Shown here: in pieces, positions 1-8,284 of the stretch | Position numbering within the stretch: position 1 is the stretch's first letter | How the letters are laid out: every line of letters starts with the position of its first letter | Assembly: GCF_050859025.1 (NCBI RefSeq) | Contig: NZ_CP138200.1 | Span: 2,604,001-2,668,000, forward strand | Reading direction: 5' to 3' | Length of the DNA stretch: 64,000 nt | Source: Wukongibacter sp050859025 | GTDB lineage: Bacteria; Bacillota; Clostridia; Peptostreptococcales; Caminicellaceae | Notes under the pieces: generated by a model | Database searches by the model: none | Seen by the model: the letters and a program-made list of their open reading frames with translations, nothing else | Told to the model about the DNA's origin: nothing | Program-made: the position numbers and the translations under genes

Positions 1-273
1 ATAAGAACATATGAAACGAGTACCCGAAATACTTTAGATATAAGCAGTATACCTATAATAAAACAGGACATTGGCCTTCCTCTTATTGTTGATTTAAGCC
101 ATTCCCTAGGACGCAAAGATATTGTATGTCCAGTGGCAAAAGCAGTGCTTGCAGCTGGTGCAGATGGAATCATGGTTGAGTTACACGACAATCCCCAAGA
201 AGCATTATGTGATGGTTTTCAACAGCTAGACTTTTTGGAGTTCACTAACCTAATGGATAGTATATCCTTTTGA
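1..273 (+). CDS. aroF: DAHP synthase (3-deoxy-7-phosphoheptulonate synthase), C-terminal part
   Basis: Only the last 90 residues are present; the frame is open from base 1 and stops at TGA 271-273. The tail contains RTYETSTRNTLD, a VDLSHSLGRKD segment and AGADGIMVELHDNP, the C-terminal signatures of type Ib DAHP synthase, which condenses phosphoenolpyruvate with erythrose 4-phosphate in the first step of the shikimate pathway. The family normally reads VDPSH; here Pro is Leu, probably neutral. The next gene begins 28 bp downstream and could be co-transcribed. Whether a chorismate mutase domain precedes this part cannot be seen. Confidence 0.88.
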   Translation: MRTYETSTRNTLDISSIPIIKQDIGLPLIVDLSHSLGRKDIVCPVAKAVLAAGADGIMVELHDNPQEALCDGFQQLDFLEFTNLMDSISF

Positions 274-301
274 TTTGAGTTATAGATAAGGAGATTTTAG
301 A

Positions 302-1399
302 ATGTATAAAGTAAGTATAGTAAAATGTAATGACTATGAATATAAAAAAGTTGAAGAAGCAGTATTTCAGTGTCTTGATTGTTTGCCTGAGATTAAAGAG
401 AGAATAAAACCAAATGCTAAGGTTCTGATTAAGGCTAATCTTGCAAGAGATGATAAGCCAGAAGAAGCTATTACCACTCATCCAAGTGTTGTACAGGCGA
501 TTGTTAAGTATTTTCACAAGGCAAACTGTAAGGTGATTATTGGGGACAGTCCAGGTGCTCCCTTTGGATACAATAAAAAGACTTTGGATAGCGTGTATAG
601 GGCAACAGGTATGATCGATGTAGCAAATAATACGGGATGTGAGTTAAATTATGATACCTCTATAGTTGAAGTAGAAAATGAGAATGCGGTATGTCTAAAA
701 AGGATGACCGTAATTAAAATAATTGAAGATGTTGACCTTGTTATATCTGCGGCTAAATTAAAAACCCATGCAATGATGATGTATACAGGAGCAGTAAAAA
801 ACTTATTTGGAGTAATCCCGGGACGTTTGAAGATGAATTATCACTTACAGATGCTTAGTGTTGATCGTTTCTCAGAACATATTGTAGATATTTGTGAGTT
901 TGTTAAGCCGATGTTGTCAATTATTGATGCAGTTGAAGGCATGGAAGGAAATGGACCTTCTGCAGGAGATAAAAGACATGCTGGGCTTATAATTGCATCA
1001 GAAAATCCTTATGCACTAGATATGACAGCAACCCACATTGTAGGTATAAATCCATTAGATGTTCCTTCAATTAATGTAGCAGTTAAAAGAAATCTTTGTA
1101 CCGGAAATATTGAAGATGTGTCTACACCTTGTTTAGGTTTTAAAGACATCAAAATACGACCATTCAAAAAGCCTGATACATCAAAGCTGGGCGGGGATGC
1201 AATTCCTAGCTTTAAGTATGAGCTATGTACATCTTGTGGAGTTTGTGAAAAGAGCTGCCCACCAAAGGTTATAGACAGTAGCAGCGGAAAACCTGTAATT
1301 GATTTGGATGAATGTATTAAATGCTTTTGTTGCCATGAGTTATGTCCAAATAAGGCTATATATATTAAAAATAGAAGTAATATGAATTTAGGCTTTTAG
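302..1399 (+). CDS. DUF362 / 4Fe-4S ferredoxin-domain protein
   Basis: A 365-residue cytoplasmic protein. Residues 1 to about 280 match the DUF362 fold (VLIKANL near the start, GDSPGAPFG, SAAKLKTHAMMMYTGAVKNLFG). The C-terminus holds two ferredoxin clusters of the form CxxCxxCxxxCP (CTSCGVCEKSCPP and CIKCFCCHELCP), so two 4Fe-4S centres are expected. The start is ATG 302 with AAGGAG about 9 bp upstream. DUF362 proteins are widespread in anaerobes and their reaction is unknown; an electron-transfer or redox role is inferred from the clusters. The gene follows aroF closely and is followed by a 104-bp palindromic element before the ABC exporter genes. Confidence 0.85.
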   Translation: MYKVSIVKCNDYEYKKVEEAVFQCLDCLPEIKERIKPNAKVLIKANLARDDKPEEAITTHPSVVQAIVKYFHKANCKVIIGDSPGAPFGYNKKTLDSVYRATGMIDVANNTGCELNYDTSIVEVENENAVCLKRMTVIKIIEDVDLVISAAKLKTHAMMMYTGAVKNLFGVIPGRLKMNYHLQMLSVDRFSEHIVDICEFVKPMLSIIDAVEGMEGNGPSAGDKRHAGLIIASENPYALDMTATHIVGINPLDVPSINVAVKRNLCTGNIEDVSTPCLGFKDIKIRPFKKPDTSKLGGDAIPSFKYELCTSCGVCEKSCPPKVIDSSSGKPVIDLDECIKCFCCHELCPNKAIYIKNRSNMNLGF

Positions 1400-1433
1400 A
1401 TTTATATATAAAGATTTATAATTTCCTATTTGT

Positions 1434-1537
1434 TATAGGGATTCAAGTAGAGACTTTAACTTATACATATCCAAAGCTCCCAGAAATGCTGAGTATTTGT
1501 ACATGTATAAATTAAAGTTTTGACTAGAATCTCTATA
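1434..1537. mobile_element. Palindromic MITE-like element, family 1 copy 1 (104 bp)
   Basis: The ends are near-perfect inverted repeats of about 38 bp: left TATAGGGATTC, right GAATCTCTATA, with TTATACATAT / ACATGTATAA inside each arm. Identical length and termini occur at 25882, 39477, 39579 and 40854. The outer TA pairs fit a TA target duplication as made by IS630/mariner-type transposases. It lies between the DUF362 gene and the ABC exporter and codes for nothing. Confidence 0.8.
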
Positions 1538-1635
1538 TTAAAATTGCCAGAAGGAAACCTCAGAGTCTAACTTCCTTTATCAAGTTTCTCAGGCACACAC
1601 CTATTAAAAGAGTATACAAATTGGAGGAGTGGAAA

Positions 1636-3441
1636 ATGGTAAACAGTAAGAATACGAAGGAATCAGTATTGAAAAGATTTATGCTGTTTGTAAAGCCCTA
1701 TAGTGGATGGCTCTTTCTCTGCAGTATGGCAGCCATAGGAAACGTTGCGCTTGATATTTTCGTAGCCTATTTAATAAAAAATCTTGTTAGTACTACACTT
1801 GCCAATATGTACAGAGAACTTACATCGATTGTATATATTATGATACTGACAATTATTGGAGGAATTATTGTTAAGTTCATAAAGAGGCATTCGGCAGGAC
1901 GTGTATGTACATATATTATAAGGGATATAAGAAGTCATGTATCTAAGCATCTTGAAAACATTAAGGCCTTTTATATTGATTCAAACCACTCAGGAGACAT
2001 AACATCTCGGATGACCAATAGTATTTTGGCTCTTCAGAAATTTCTTGAACTAGACTTAAGCGACTTTATATATCAACCTCTTATATTAATTGCTACCCTT
2101 ATATATATGGCATTCATTAATTGGAAAATACTTTTAATTAATATTTTGTTATTATTTGTAATTTCGTTTATAGCTATGCTACTTAGTAAACCTATAGGTC
2201 AGTATACGGAGGAAATGCAGTTGCATCTTGGTAGAGTTAACTCAGTTGTACAAGATACTATAGACGGGATGCATATGGTTAAAGCTTTAAATCTTTACAA
2301 TATTTTAGATGAAAAGTTTAGTTATGAGGTATCTAATGTTCTAGATAAAGGCCTTAAGCTTGAGAAGCGTAACTCCGTTGTATTGGCTATACAGATGAAT
2401 ATGTTAATACTCCCAATTGGACTTTGCACAATGTATGGAGGATATCTTGCGTTTAAGGGAGATATGAATCCAGGAAGCCTTATTACATTTGTGTTTTTGA
2501 TGAACTTCTTATCTACACCGGCCTATAGGATTCCTCAGATGATAGCTGGTCTAAAATCAGTAACAGGAGCCGCTTCATATTTATTTGAGGTTCTAGACTG
2601 GGAAAGAGAGAGGAAAGGTGGTTGTAGTTTAAGTAGCTTTGACAGAAGCATAGAAGAAAAAGAAATTTTTCCTGTTGAATTGTCCAATGTAAGTTTTTCA
2701 TATGATGGAAAGGCAACAATCCTAGACGGATTGAGTTTCAGGCTTGAAAAAGGAAAAACAATGGCTTTAGTTGGTACAAGCGGTAGTGGTAAGAGTACGA
2801 TTCTAAAGCTTATCTGTGGGTTTTATGAACTAGGGGAAGGATATATAAGCTTATTTGATAACGATTTAAATAAATGGGATTTAGAGAAGGCTAGATCGCA
2901 GATATCCATTGTAGCACAGGATACATACCTTTTTCCAACTACTATAGCGGAGAATATAGCATACGGGAAAAAAGGTGCTTCCTTTAATGAAATTGTAGAG
3001 GCGGCAATGGTTGCAAACGCCCATGAATTCATTATTGAACTGCCCGAGGGTTACAATACCCAGGTAGGAGAACAAGGCTTGAGATTGTCAGGGGGACAGA
3101 GACAACGTATTGCTATTGCAAGGGCAGTTCTTAAAGATGCACCTATACTTTTATTGGATGAACCTACCGCCTCCCTCGACAAACAATCTGAGTTGCTTAT
3201 ACAGAATGCACTTGAAAAAATTACTGATGGTAAAACCGTATTAGTTATTGCACACCGATTGTCGACAATAAAAAATGCGGATGAGATTATGGTGCTTAAT
3301 CAGGGTCATATAGTTGAGAGAGGTATCCATAAAGCACTGATGGGAAAAGATGGATTTTATAGGCAGCTATATACCAAACAGTTCTCAAATAATGACTCAA
3401 CAATATCAGATGTGAATAGGGAGGTAAGCGAAGTATGTTGA
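1636..3441 (+). CDS. ABC exporter half-transporter, first subunit (membrane + ATPase)
   Basis: A 601-residue type IV ABC exporter subunit. Residues about 20-300 form six hydrophobic membrane segments; the nucleotide-binding domain follows with Walker A GTSGSGKST, signature LSGGQRQRIAIARA and Walker B ILLLDEPTAS, then the H-loop AHRLS. An in-frame TTG at 1621 exists, but GGAGG at 1623-1627 serves ATG 1636, which I take as the start. The stop overlaps the start of the second subunit by 7 bp, so the two are translationally coupled and almost certainly form a heterodimer. The substrate (drug, peptide or lipid) cannot be told from sequence. Confidence 0.9.
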   Translation: MVNSKNTKESVLKRFMLFVKPYSGWLFLCSMAAIGNVALDIFVAYLIKNLVSTTLANMYRELTSIVYIMILTIIGGIIVKFIKRHSAGRVCTYIIRDIRSHVSKHLENIKAFYIDSNHSGDITSRMTNSILALQKFLELDLSDFIYQPLILIATLIYMAFINWKILLINILLLFVISFIAMLLSKPIGQYTEEMQLHLGRVNSVVQDTIDGMHMVKALNLYNILDEKFSYEVSNVLDKGLKLEKRNSVVLAIQMNMLILPIGLCTMYGGYLAFKGDMNPGSLITFVFLMNFLSTPAYRIPQMIAGLKSVTGAASYLFEVLDWERERKGGCSLSSFDRSIEEKEIFPVELSNVSFSYDGKATILDGLSFRLEKGKTMALVGTSGSGKSTILKLICGFYELGEGYISLFDNDLNKWDLEKARSQISIVAQDTYLFPTTIAENIAYGKKGASFNEIVEAAMVANAHEFIIELPEGYNTQVGEQGLRLSGGQRQRIAIARAVLKDAPILLLDEPTASLDKQSELLIQNALEKITDGKTVLVIAHRLSTIKNADEIMVLNQGHIVERGIHKALMGKDGFYRQLYTKQFSNNDSTISDVNREVSEVC

Positions 3442-5192
3442 AAAGAAAAGGTGTAAAGGAATTTGTTAGGCTTCTAGGCTATATGAAGCCTAGAATGTTT
3501 AAGTATATGCTGGGCATACTTGGTATGGATATTGCTGGAACGGCTCTTGTCATAATGCTTGCCTTTGCTTTAAAACATATGATTGATGCACCTATCCAAG
3601 GTCAAATGCTGCTCCTTAAAAAAGCTATTCTTTTAATTAGTATGATTGTGATTATTGCCATTACTGCAGTTCCGATTTTTCATTATACATATAAGAGTGC
3701 AATAAAGAGAACTATGGCAGATATAAGGAGAAAAGTGTTTAGACATATACAAAAACTTCCAATGGGCTTTTATGATGAAAACCATAGCGGAGATGTAATC
3801 TCTAGGATAACAAATGATATTCAAATGGTTGAAATGGCATATTCAGATCAAATACAGACAATTAGTGGTACAGCACTACTAGGAGTTGGTTCGGCTGTAT
3901 TCATGTTTATCCTTGACTGGAGGGTTTCTATTATACTTATATTTACAAGTGTTCTTATTATAGTAGTGAATGCAAGGTTTGCCCATAAAATACGCTCGAT
4001 AAGTGATAAGGTGCAGCAACATTTAGGTTTGTTTACAGGATGTATTATAGACTTAGTTTCCGGTTTTTATGTTATGAAAATGTTTCATAATGAAAACATC
4101 ATGGACTCTAAGTTAAAACATCACAATAATGACGTAACAAAATTAGCTGTTAACAGGGTTAATAATAGCGGACTTCTTGACAGCACTAATTATTTTCTTA
4201 GTATGATTAATTTTGCAGGAGTAATGTGTATAGGTGCATATTTAACAATAAAGGATGTAACTGATTTTGGAACTGTAACGGCACTTATTCAACTTCAGAT
4301 GAATGTGAATCAGTCATTCTTAAGCCTAGGAAACTCTGTTGCTCAGCTTCAGGGATATCTAGCTGGGGCCGGTCGGGTGTTTGAGCTTCTCGATTGGGAA
4401 ATTGAAAAAGAAGGTTTTGAAGAAATAGAAAAGCAAAATGTTGAGGACATGGTATGCATGAGGGATGTAACCTTTGGATATGATGAAAAGAAGAATGTGC
4501 TTGAAGGGCTCAGTATTTTGGTAAAAAAGGGACAGATAGCAGCACTTGTAGGACCAAGTGGTGGTGGAAAGAGTACAATATTTAAACTATTGATGGGGTA
4601 CTACCCTGTAGAAAAATGTTTGATAGCATTGCAAGGAAAATCCCTTAGTCATTATTCACTTGAAGAGCTTAGAAATATGATAGCATATGTTCCACAGGAT
4701 AGTTATCTCTTTGATGGAACCATAAATGAAAATATTCGCTACGGACGTCCATCGGCTTCAGATGAGGAAATTATAGCTGCTGCCAAAACGGCTTTTGCCC
4801 ACGATTTTATTATGGAATTTCCAGAGGGGTATGAGAAAATAGTTGGAGAGAAGGGGGCAAAGCTTTCTGTAGGTCAAAGGCAACGTATTTCAATTGCTAG
4901 AGCACTTTTAAAGGATGCTCCAATTCTGTTGCTTGACGAGGCGACTTCAGCTTTAGACTCCGATAGTGAACAGCAGGTCCAAGAGGCATTGAAGGAGTTG
5001 ACAAAGGGAAGAACTGTTCTTGTAGTAGCCCATCGTTTATCTACCATAGAAAATGCAGATATAATATTTGTAATTGATAAAGGAACAGTTAAGGAAAAAG
5101 GTAGTCATGATGAGTTGATGGAGAGGAAAGGACTCTACAGCTCTTTTTATAACACTCATTTTAAGGAAGAAGCTGCTGATAGAGAAGAATAG
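3435..5192 (+). CDS. ABC exporter half-transporter, second subunit
   Basis: A 585-residue ABC exporter subunit with an N-terminal six-helix membrane domain and a C-terminal ATPase. Walker A is GPSGGGKST, Walker B ILLLDEATSALDS, H-loop AHRLS. The signature motif is LSVGQ instead of LSGGQ, while the first subunit has the canonical form; such asymmetry is typical of heterodimeric exporters with one weakened ATP site. ATG 3435 is preceded by GGGAGG and overlaps the stop of the first gene. No terminator with a T-run is obvious downstream, only a short dyad (TAGTCA...TGACTA) near 5204-5222. Confidence 0.9.
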   Translation: MLKRKGVKEFVRLLGYMKPRMFKYMLGILGMDIAGTALVIMLAFALKHMIDAPIQGQMLLLKKAILLISMIVIIAITAVPIFHYTYKSAIKRTMADIRRKVFRHIQKLPMGFYDENHSGDVISRITNDIQMVEMAYSDQIQTISGTALLGVGSAVFMFILDWRVSIILIFTSVLIIVVNARFAHKIRSISDKVQQHLGLFTGCIIDLVSGFYVMKMFHNENIMDSKLKHHNNDVTKLAVNRVNNSGLLDSTNYFLSMINFAGVMCIGAYLTIKDVTDFGTVTALIQLQMNVNQSFLSLGNSVAQLQGYLAGAGRVFELLDWEIEKEGFEEIEKQNVEDMVCMRDVTFGYDEKKNVLEGLSILVKKGQIAALVGPSGGGKSTIFKLLMGYYPVEKCLIALQGKSLSHYSLEELRNMIAYVPQDSYLFDGTINENIRYGRPSASDEEIIAAAKTAFAHDFIMEFPEGYEKIVGEKGAKLSVGQRQRISIARALLKDAPILLLDEATSALDSDSEQQVQEALKELTKGRTVLVVAHRLSTIENADIIFVIDKGTVKEKGSHDELMERKGLYSSFYNTHFKEEAADREE

Positions 5193-5530
5193 TATTTTGA
5201 TCTAGTCAGAAATCTTGACTACTAGTAATTCAATTAGAAATTAATCCATGAAGTACAACTTATAGATATCCTGAGGAAATTGCATAATTCTGACTTGGCA
5301 CAATTGCATAATAAATGTGGTATAGCTCTAGTGCTTTTAAGACTATATATAGTAGTAAGTTTTTGGGGATTGTAATTATGCAATTTGCTCATCCTATCAA
5401 TTAGCCTCTATCTTTATTGTCATATAACTTAATAAAGTAAATTGGTGTGGTTAATAAATAGCTGTTTATCTTTTTTGAGAATATGATAAAATTAGTATAT
5501 TGATAGGGAATAATTGGAAAGGAGATTGAA
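5193..5530. other. Intergenic region with a long inverted repeat
   Basis: No credible gene. The sequence AAATTGCATAATT near 5275-5287 returns inverted near 5379-5391, enclosing about 90 bp; a third ATTGCATAAT copy lies inside. This could be an old palindromic element or the two arms of a folded leader. The last 30 bp hold the AAAGGAG ribosome site of the next gene. Confidence 0.5.
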
Positions 5531-6172
5531 ATGGATAGTAGTCTACTAATTGAAGAAATCAAAAGGAAGGATGTAGATGTAGAGTATTTTGCTAATAAAA
5601 TAATTGAGAATGAAAGTTGTAGGAAGGAAGTAGTTGAAAACTTACTAACGAATAAAGAGATAATGGTATATTATCATTGCTATTATATTGTATCTATGGC
5701 AAGCGAATTGAGAGCAGATTTATTTTACGAATATTGGCATGATTTTGCAGCACTTCTTGATCATAAGAATTCCTACCATAGAGATATTGGATTAACTATA
5801 ATTGCAAATTTAGTTAAAGTTGATAACAATAACTACTTTGAGGATATTTTCTATGATTACTTAAGGCATTTTGATGATGCAAAATTTATGACAGCCCAGT
5901 GTTTTCTAAAAAATCTCGCAAAGATTGCTAAAATCAGAGTAGACCTAAGAGAAAAAATAGTTGAGACATTAATTGAAGTAGATAAAAGAACATCCTATCC
6001 AGTAAAACAGAGAGAGTTATTGAAGTATAGCATATTGCAAATCTTTGACATAGTCTATAATGAAAGCAATTCTAAAGAAAAAATAGATTTCTTTATACAA
6101 AGTTCTTTAAATAGCAGAAGCCCTAAAACCAAAAAGAAGGCAAAGGAATTAGTAAAAAAATATTTTATTTAA
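5531..6172 (+). CDS. Uncharacterised helical (HEAT-repeat-like) protein
   Basis: A 213-residue protein I do not recognise as a named family. It is almost wholly predicted helical, with repeated paired amphipathic helices (for example the segments starting YHRDIGLTIIANLVKV and DAKFMTAQCFLKNLAKIAK), the pattern of HEAT or DNA-alkylation-repeat solenoids. No signal peptide or membrane segment. ATG 5531 has AAAGGAG about 8 bp upstream. The stop is followed after 5 bp by the hairpin that an IS element has split off (6178-6199), which was probably this gene's terminator. Confidence 0.6.
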   Translation: MDSSLLIEEIKRKDVDVEYFANKIIENESCRKEVVENLLTNKEIMVYYHCYYIVSMASELRADLFYEYWHDFAALLDHKNSYHRDIGLTIIANLVKVDNNNYFEDIFYDYLRHFDDAKFMTAQCFLKNLAKIAKIRVDLREKIVETLIEVDKRTSYPVKQRELLKYSILQIFDIVYNESNSKEKIDFFIQSSLNSRSPKTKKKAKELVKKYFI

Positions 6173-6177
6173 TCTTG

Positions 6178-6199
6178 AGACGCAATTATTATTGCGTCT
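6178..6199 (+). repeat. Left copy of 22-bp palindromic terminator duplicated at the IS insertion
   Basis: The sequence begins AGACGCAAT and ends ATTGCGTCT, a near-perfect hairpin. Exactly the same 22 bp recurs at 7724-7745, where it is followed by a run of eight T. The two copies flank the IS directly, so this is either an unusually long target duplication or the result of the element recognising the hairpin. Confidence 0.75.
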
Positions 6200-6220
6200 C
6201 AGTCTGTCGACAAAGTATAT

Positions 6221-6258
6221 GAGAGAATCCTAATATTCAAAAAGGATTCTCTCTTTTT
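6221..6258 (+). terminator. Intrinsic terminator inside the IS left end
   Basis: The stem GAGAGAATCC pairs perfectly with GGATTCTCTC over a 13-base loop and is followed by TTTTT. It precedes the transposase start and would stop transcription entering from the upstream gene, a common self-limiting device of insertion sequences. Confidence 0.7.
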
Positions 6259-6304
6259 ATGTAGAATATATATAGTATAGATTTCTAAGAAAGGATTGAG
6301 TATT

Positions 6305-7773
6305 GTGCTGACTAAAAGAACAAATGATAATAGATACCAAATTGAAATGAATGCAATTGAAGATCTTGTTCCTAAGGAACATTTACTTAGAAAAATCGAA
6401 AAAGCTATAGACTTTAATTTCATCTATGATGAAGTTAAGGAGTTATATTCTAAAGATATTGGTAGACCAAGTATAGATCCAGTTGTTTTAATCAAGATAA
6501 TATTAATTCAATATCTATATGGAATTTCGTCTATGAGACAAACAATCAAAGAGTTAGAGGTTAATATTGCGTATAGGTGGTTTATCGGGTACTCAATGAG
6601 TGAAAAGATACCCCATTTTTCAACATTTAGTAAGAATTACGAAAGAAGATTTAGAGATAGTAACCTGTTTAATAATATTTTTGCTAAGATTCTTCAAGAA
6701 GCTGATAAGCATAATTATATACATCCTGAACAAGTTTTCATAGATGCTACGCATGTTAAGGCTAGCGCTAATAAGAAAAAGTATGTTAAAGAAGAAAAGG
6801 TGATTGAAGCTAAAAGATATCAAGAGCAATTAGATAAGGAAATTGCAATTGATAGAGAAAGTCATGGTAAAAAGCCTTTAAAACCAAGTACCAATGAAAC
6901 TAAAAAAAAACAGTAATTTGTAGCAAAACAGATAAAGATAGTGGTATGTTCTACAAAAGTGAAAAGGAAAAGTGTTTTGCTTACTCTGTTCATACAGCAT
7001 GTGATGATAGTAACTTCATTCTAGGTTTCGAAGTTACAGCTGGGAATGTACATGATAGTAAGGCTTTTAACGACGTGTATGATAAAGTGAAACAGAGATA
7101 TTTTGATGATATAGAAATAATTGCTGTAGACGCAGGGTATGTAACACCATATATATGTAAAACAATAATTGATGATAAGAAGCTACCAGCCATGCCCTAT
7201 AAAAGACCTATGACTAAAAAAGGGTTTTTTAAAAAATATGAATACATGTATGATGAATACTACGACCAATACATATGCCCGAATAATCAGGTATTAAAAT
7301 ATACTACGACAAATAGAGATGGATATAAGGAGTATAAATCGAACCCAAATATATGTAAGAATTGCATATACTTAGATAAATGTACACAAAGTAAAGCTTA
7401 TCAAAAGGTTGTAACACGCCATGTTTGGGCAGAATATTTAGAGGAAGCAAATCATTTAAGACATAAACCATTAATTAAAGGAGCTTACAAGAGAAGAAAA
7501 GAAACTATAGAGCGAGTCTTTGCAGATGCAAAAGAGAAGCATGGAATGAGGTATACAAGACTTAGGGGGTTAGCCAGAGTAACGATGGAAATAACCCTCA
7601 AATTTGCATGCATGAATTTAAAGAAACTAGCCAATAGGCTATGGAAGAAAACTGTATATTTTTATTTATATAGATATAAAAGCCTACTTTACCGGAGCTT
7701 AGTAGGCTTTTGTCGACAATCTGAGACGCAATTATTATTGCGTCTTTTTTTTATATCTAAAATTGATAGATAA
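6305..7773 (+). CDS. IS1182-family transposase, split by a -1 frameshift at an A9 run
   Basis: The first frame (to TAA 6914-6916) carries the N-terminal IS1182 domain (DLVPKEHLLRKIEKAIDF; FIDATHVKAS). The second frame carries the rest of the DDE domain (AVDAGYVTPYI, KRRKETIERVFADAK), so all three acidic residues exist but in two frames. Reading with one -1 step at the nine A of 6902-6910 joins them without loss: ETKKK then TVICSKTDKDSGMFYKS. This could be programmed slippage or a simple mutation. A TTG at 6296 abuts AAGGA; GTG 6305 is spaced correctly. The second frame has no stop inside the element and runs through the flanking terminator to TAA-type stop at 7771-7773. Confidence 0.8.
7679..7711 (+). 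terminator. Hairpin at the IS right end
   Basis: AAAGCCTACT pairs with AGTAGGCTTT across a 12-base loop, ending in TTTT. It sits just inside the right inverted repeat and overlaps the 3' end of the transposase frame. Confidence 0.55.
7724..7753 (+). terminator. Right copy of the 22-bp hairpin with T-run
   Basis: Second copy of the 22-bp palindrome found at 6178-6199, here followed by TTTTTTTT. Together with the left copy it suggests the IS landed at the intrinsic terminator of the 5531-6172 gene and duplicated it. Confidence 0.7.
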
Positions 7774-7884
7774 TCTAGCGGTTTTAAGATAAACATAGAC
7801 AAATATTTGTTAAAAACAAAAAGACAAAAAGAATAGTTATGAAATCTTGATAGCTATTAAAGGAAAGAGAAAGGATGAAAGGAC

Positions 7885-8061
7885 TTGCATGGAACTGTAT
7901 TTAAGAAAAATGAATGTAAATGTTTTAATTGTTTGTTCCTGTTAACATATTATAAGGATGGGAAGGATAGTTTAGGAAAAGACAAAATCAGGATTTATTG
8001 CATGATAAAAAAGTGTGCATATACGGGCAGATATGGAAGAAGGGAATTAAAAAGAAAATAA
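7885..8061 (+). CDS. Possible small Cys-rich protein (58 aa)
   Basis: The frame opens with TTG 7885 and ends TAA 8059-8061. It encodes CKCFNC near the N-terminus, then KDGKDSLGKDKIRIYCMIKKC and a basic tail, so five cysteines are arranged like a zinc ribbon. There is no well-spaced ribosome site (AAAGGA is too close to the TTG), and no ATG in a useful position, so this may be a remnant of a longer gene. Included because the cysteine pattern and lysine-rich composition look protein-like. Confidence 0.25.
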   Translation: MHGTVFKKNECKCFNCLFLLTYYKDGKDSLGKDKIRIYCMIKKCAYTGRYGRRELKRK

Positions 8062-8086
8062 AATTCTACAAAACTAGAGAAAAATC

Positions 8087-8105
8087 GACAATAAAAGTCA
8101 AAGGG
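8087..8105 (+). promoter_or_regulatory. Shared 19-bp motif, copy 1
   Basis: GACAATAAAAGTCAAAGGG, preceded by ATC and followed by ATTTT. Close matches occur at 25646-25664 and 41279-41297, each in the long leader of a transcription unit. It lies 180 bp before the merR start, nearly the same distance (177 bp) as copy 3 from its gene. Function unknown. Confidence 0.4.
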
Positions 8106-8226
8106 ATTTTACAAAATATAACTAATTGTATAAATAATTACCACTGATTATAAAATTTTAAATCTATAGTAGTATCAGAAAAAATTATTAAATTTTATTA
8201 TTAAGATAAGAACTATAAAAAAAGTG

Positions 8227-8257
8227 TTGACCTTCAGGTAACTTTAAGGTTTATAAT
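8227..8257 (+). promoter_or_regulatory. MerR-type promoter/operator
   Basis: The -35 TTGACC (8227-8232) and -10 TATAAT (8252-8257) are separated by 19 bp, longer than the usual 17. The spacer forms a dyad, ACCTT...AAGGT (8230-8250). Both features are hallmarks of promoters that MerR-family activators untwist on effector binding, so the downstream regulator very probably controls itself. Confidence 0.8.
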
Positions 8258-8284
8258 GAAATTACTAATAAAGGAGTGATAATT

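Larger units (their letters stand above)
6200..7723 (+). mobile_element. IS1182-family insertion sequence (1524 bp)
   Basis: The left end reads CAGTCTGTCGACAAAG and the right end, reverse-complemented, CAGATTGTCGACAAAAG, giving terminal inverted repeats of about 16 bp with few mismatches. Between them lies one transposase gene split by a frameshift. A perfect 10-bp hairpin plus T-run (6221-6258) stands before the transposase and a second hairpin (7679-7711) after it, which would shield the element from outside transcription. Direct copies of a 22-bp terminator palindrome flank both ends. Confidence 0.85.
7774..8226. other. AT-rich intergenic region with a Cys-rich small frame and a shared motif
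   Basis: No established gene. It contains a short cysteine-rich open frame (7885-8061, listed separately) and, at 8087-8105, a 19-bp motif that recurs upstream of the biosynthetic units at 25646 and 41279. The remainder is AT-rich spacer leading to the merR promoter. Confidence 0.5.
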
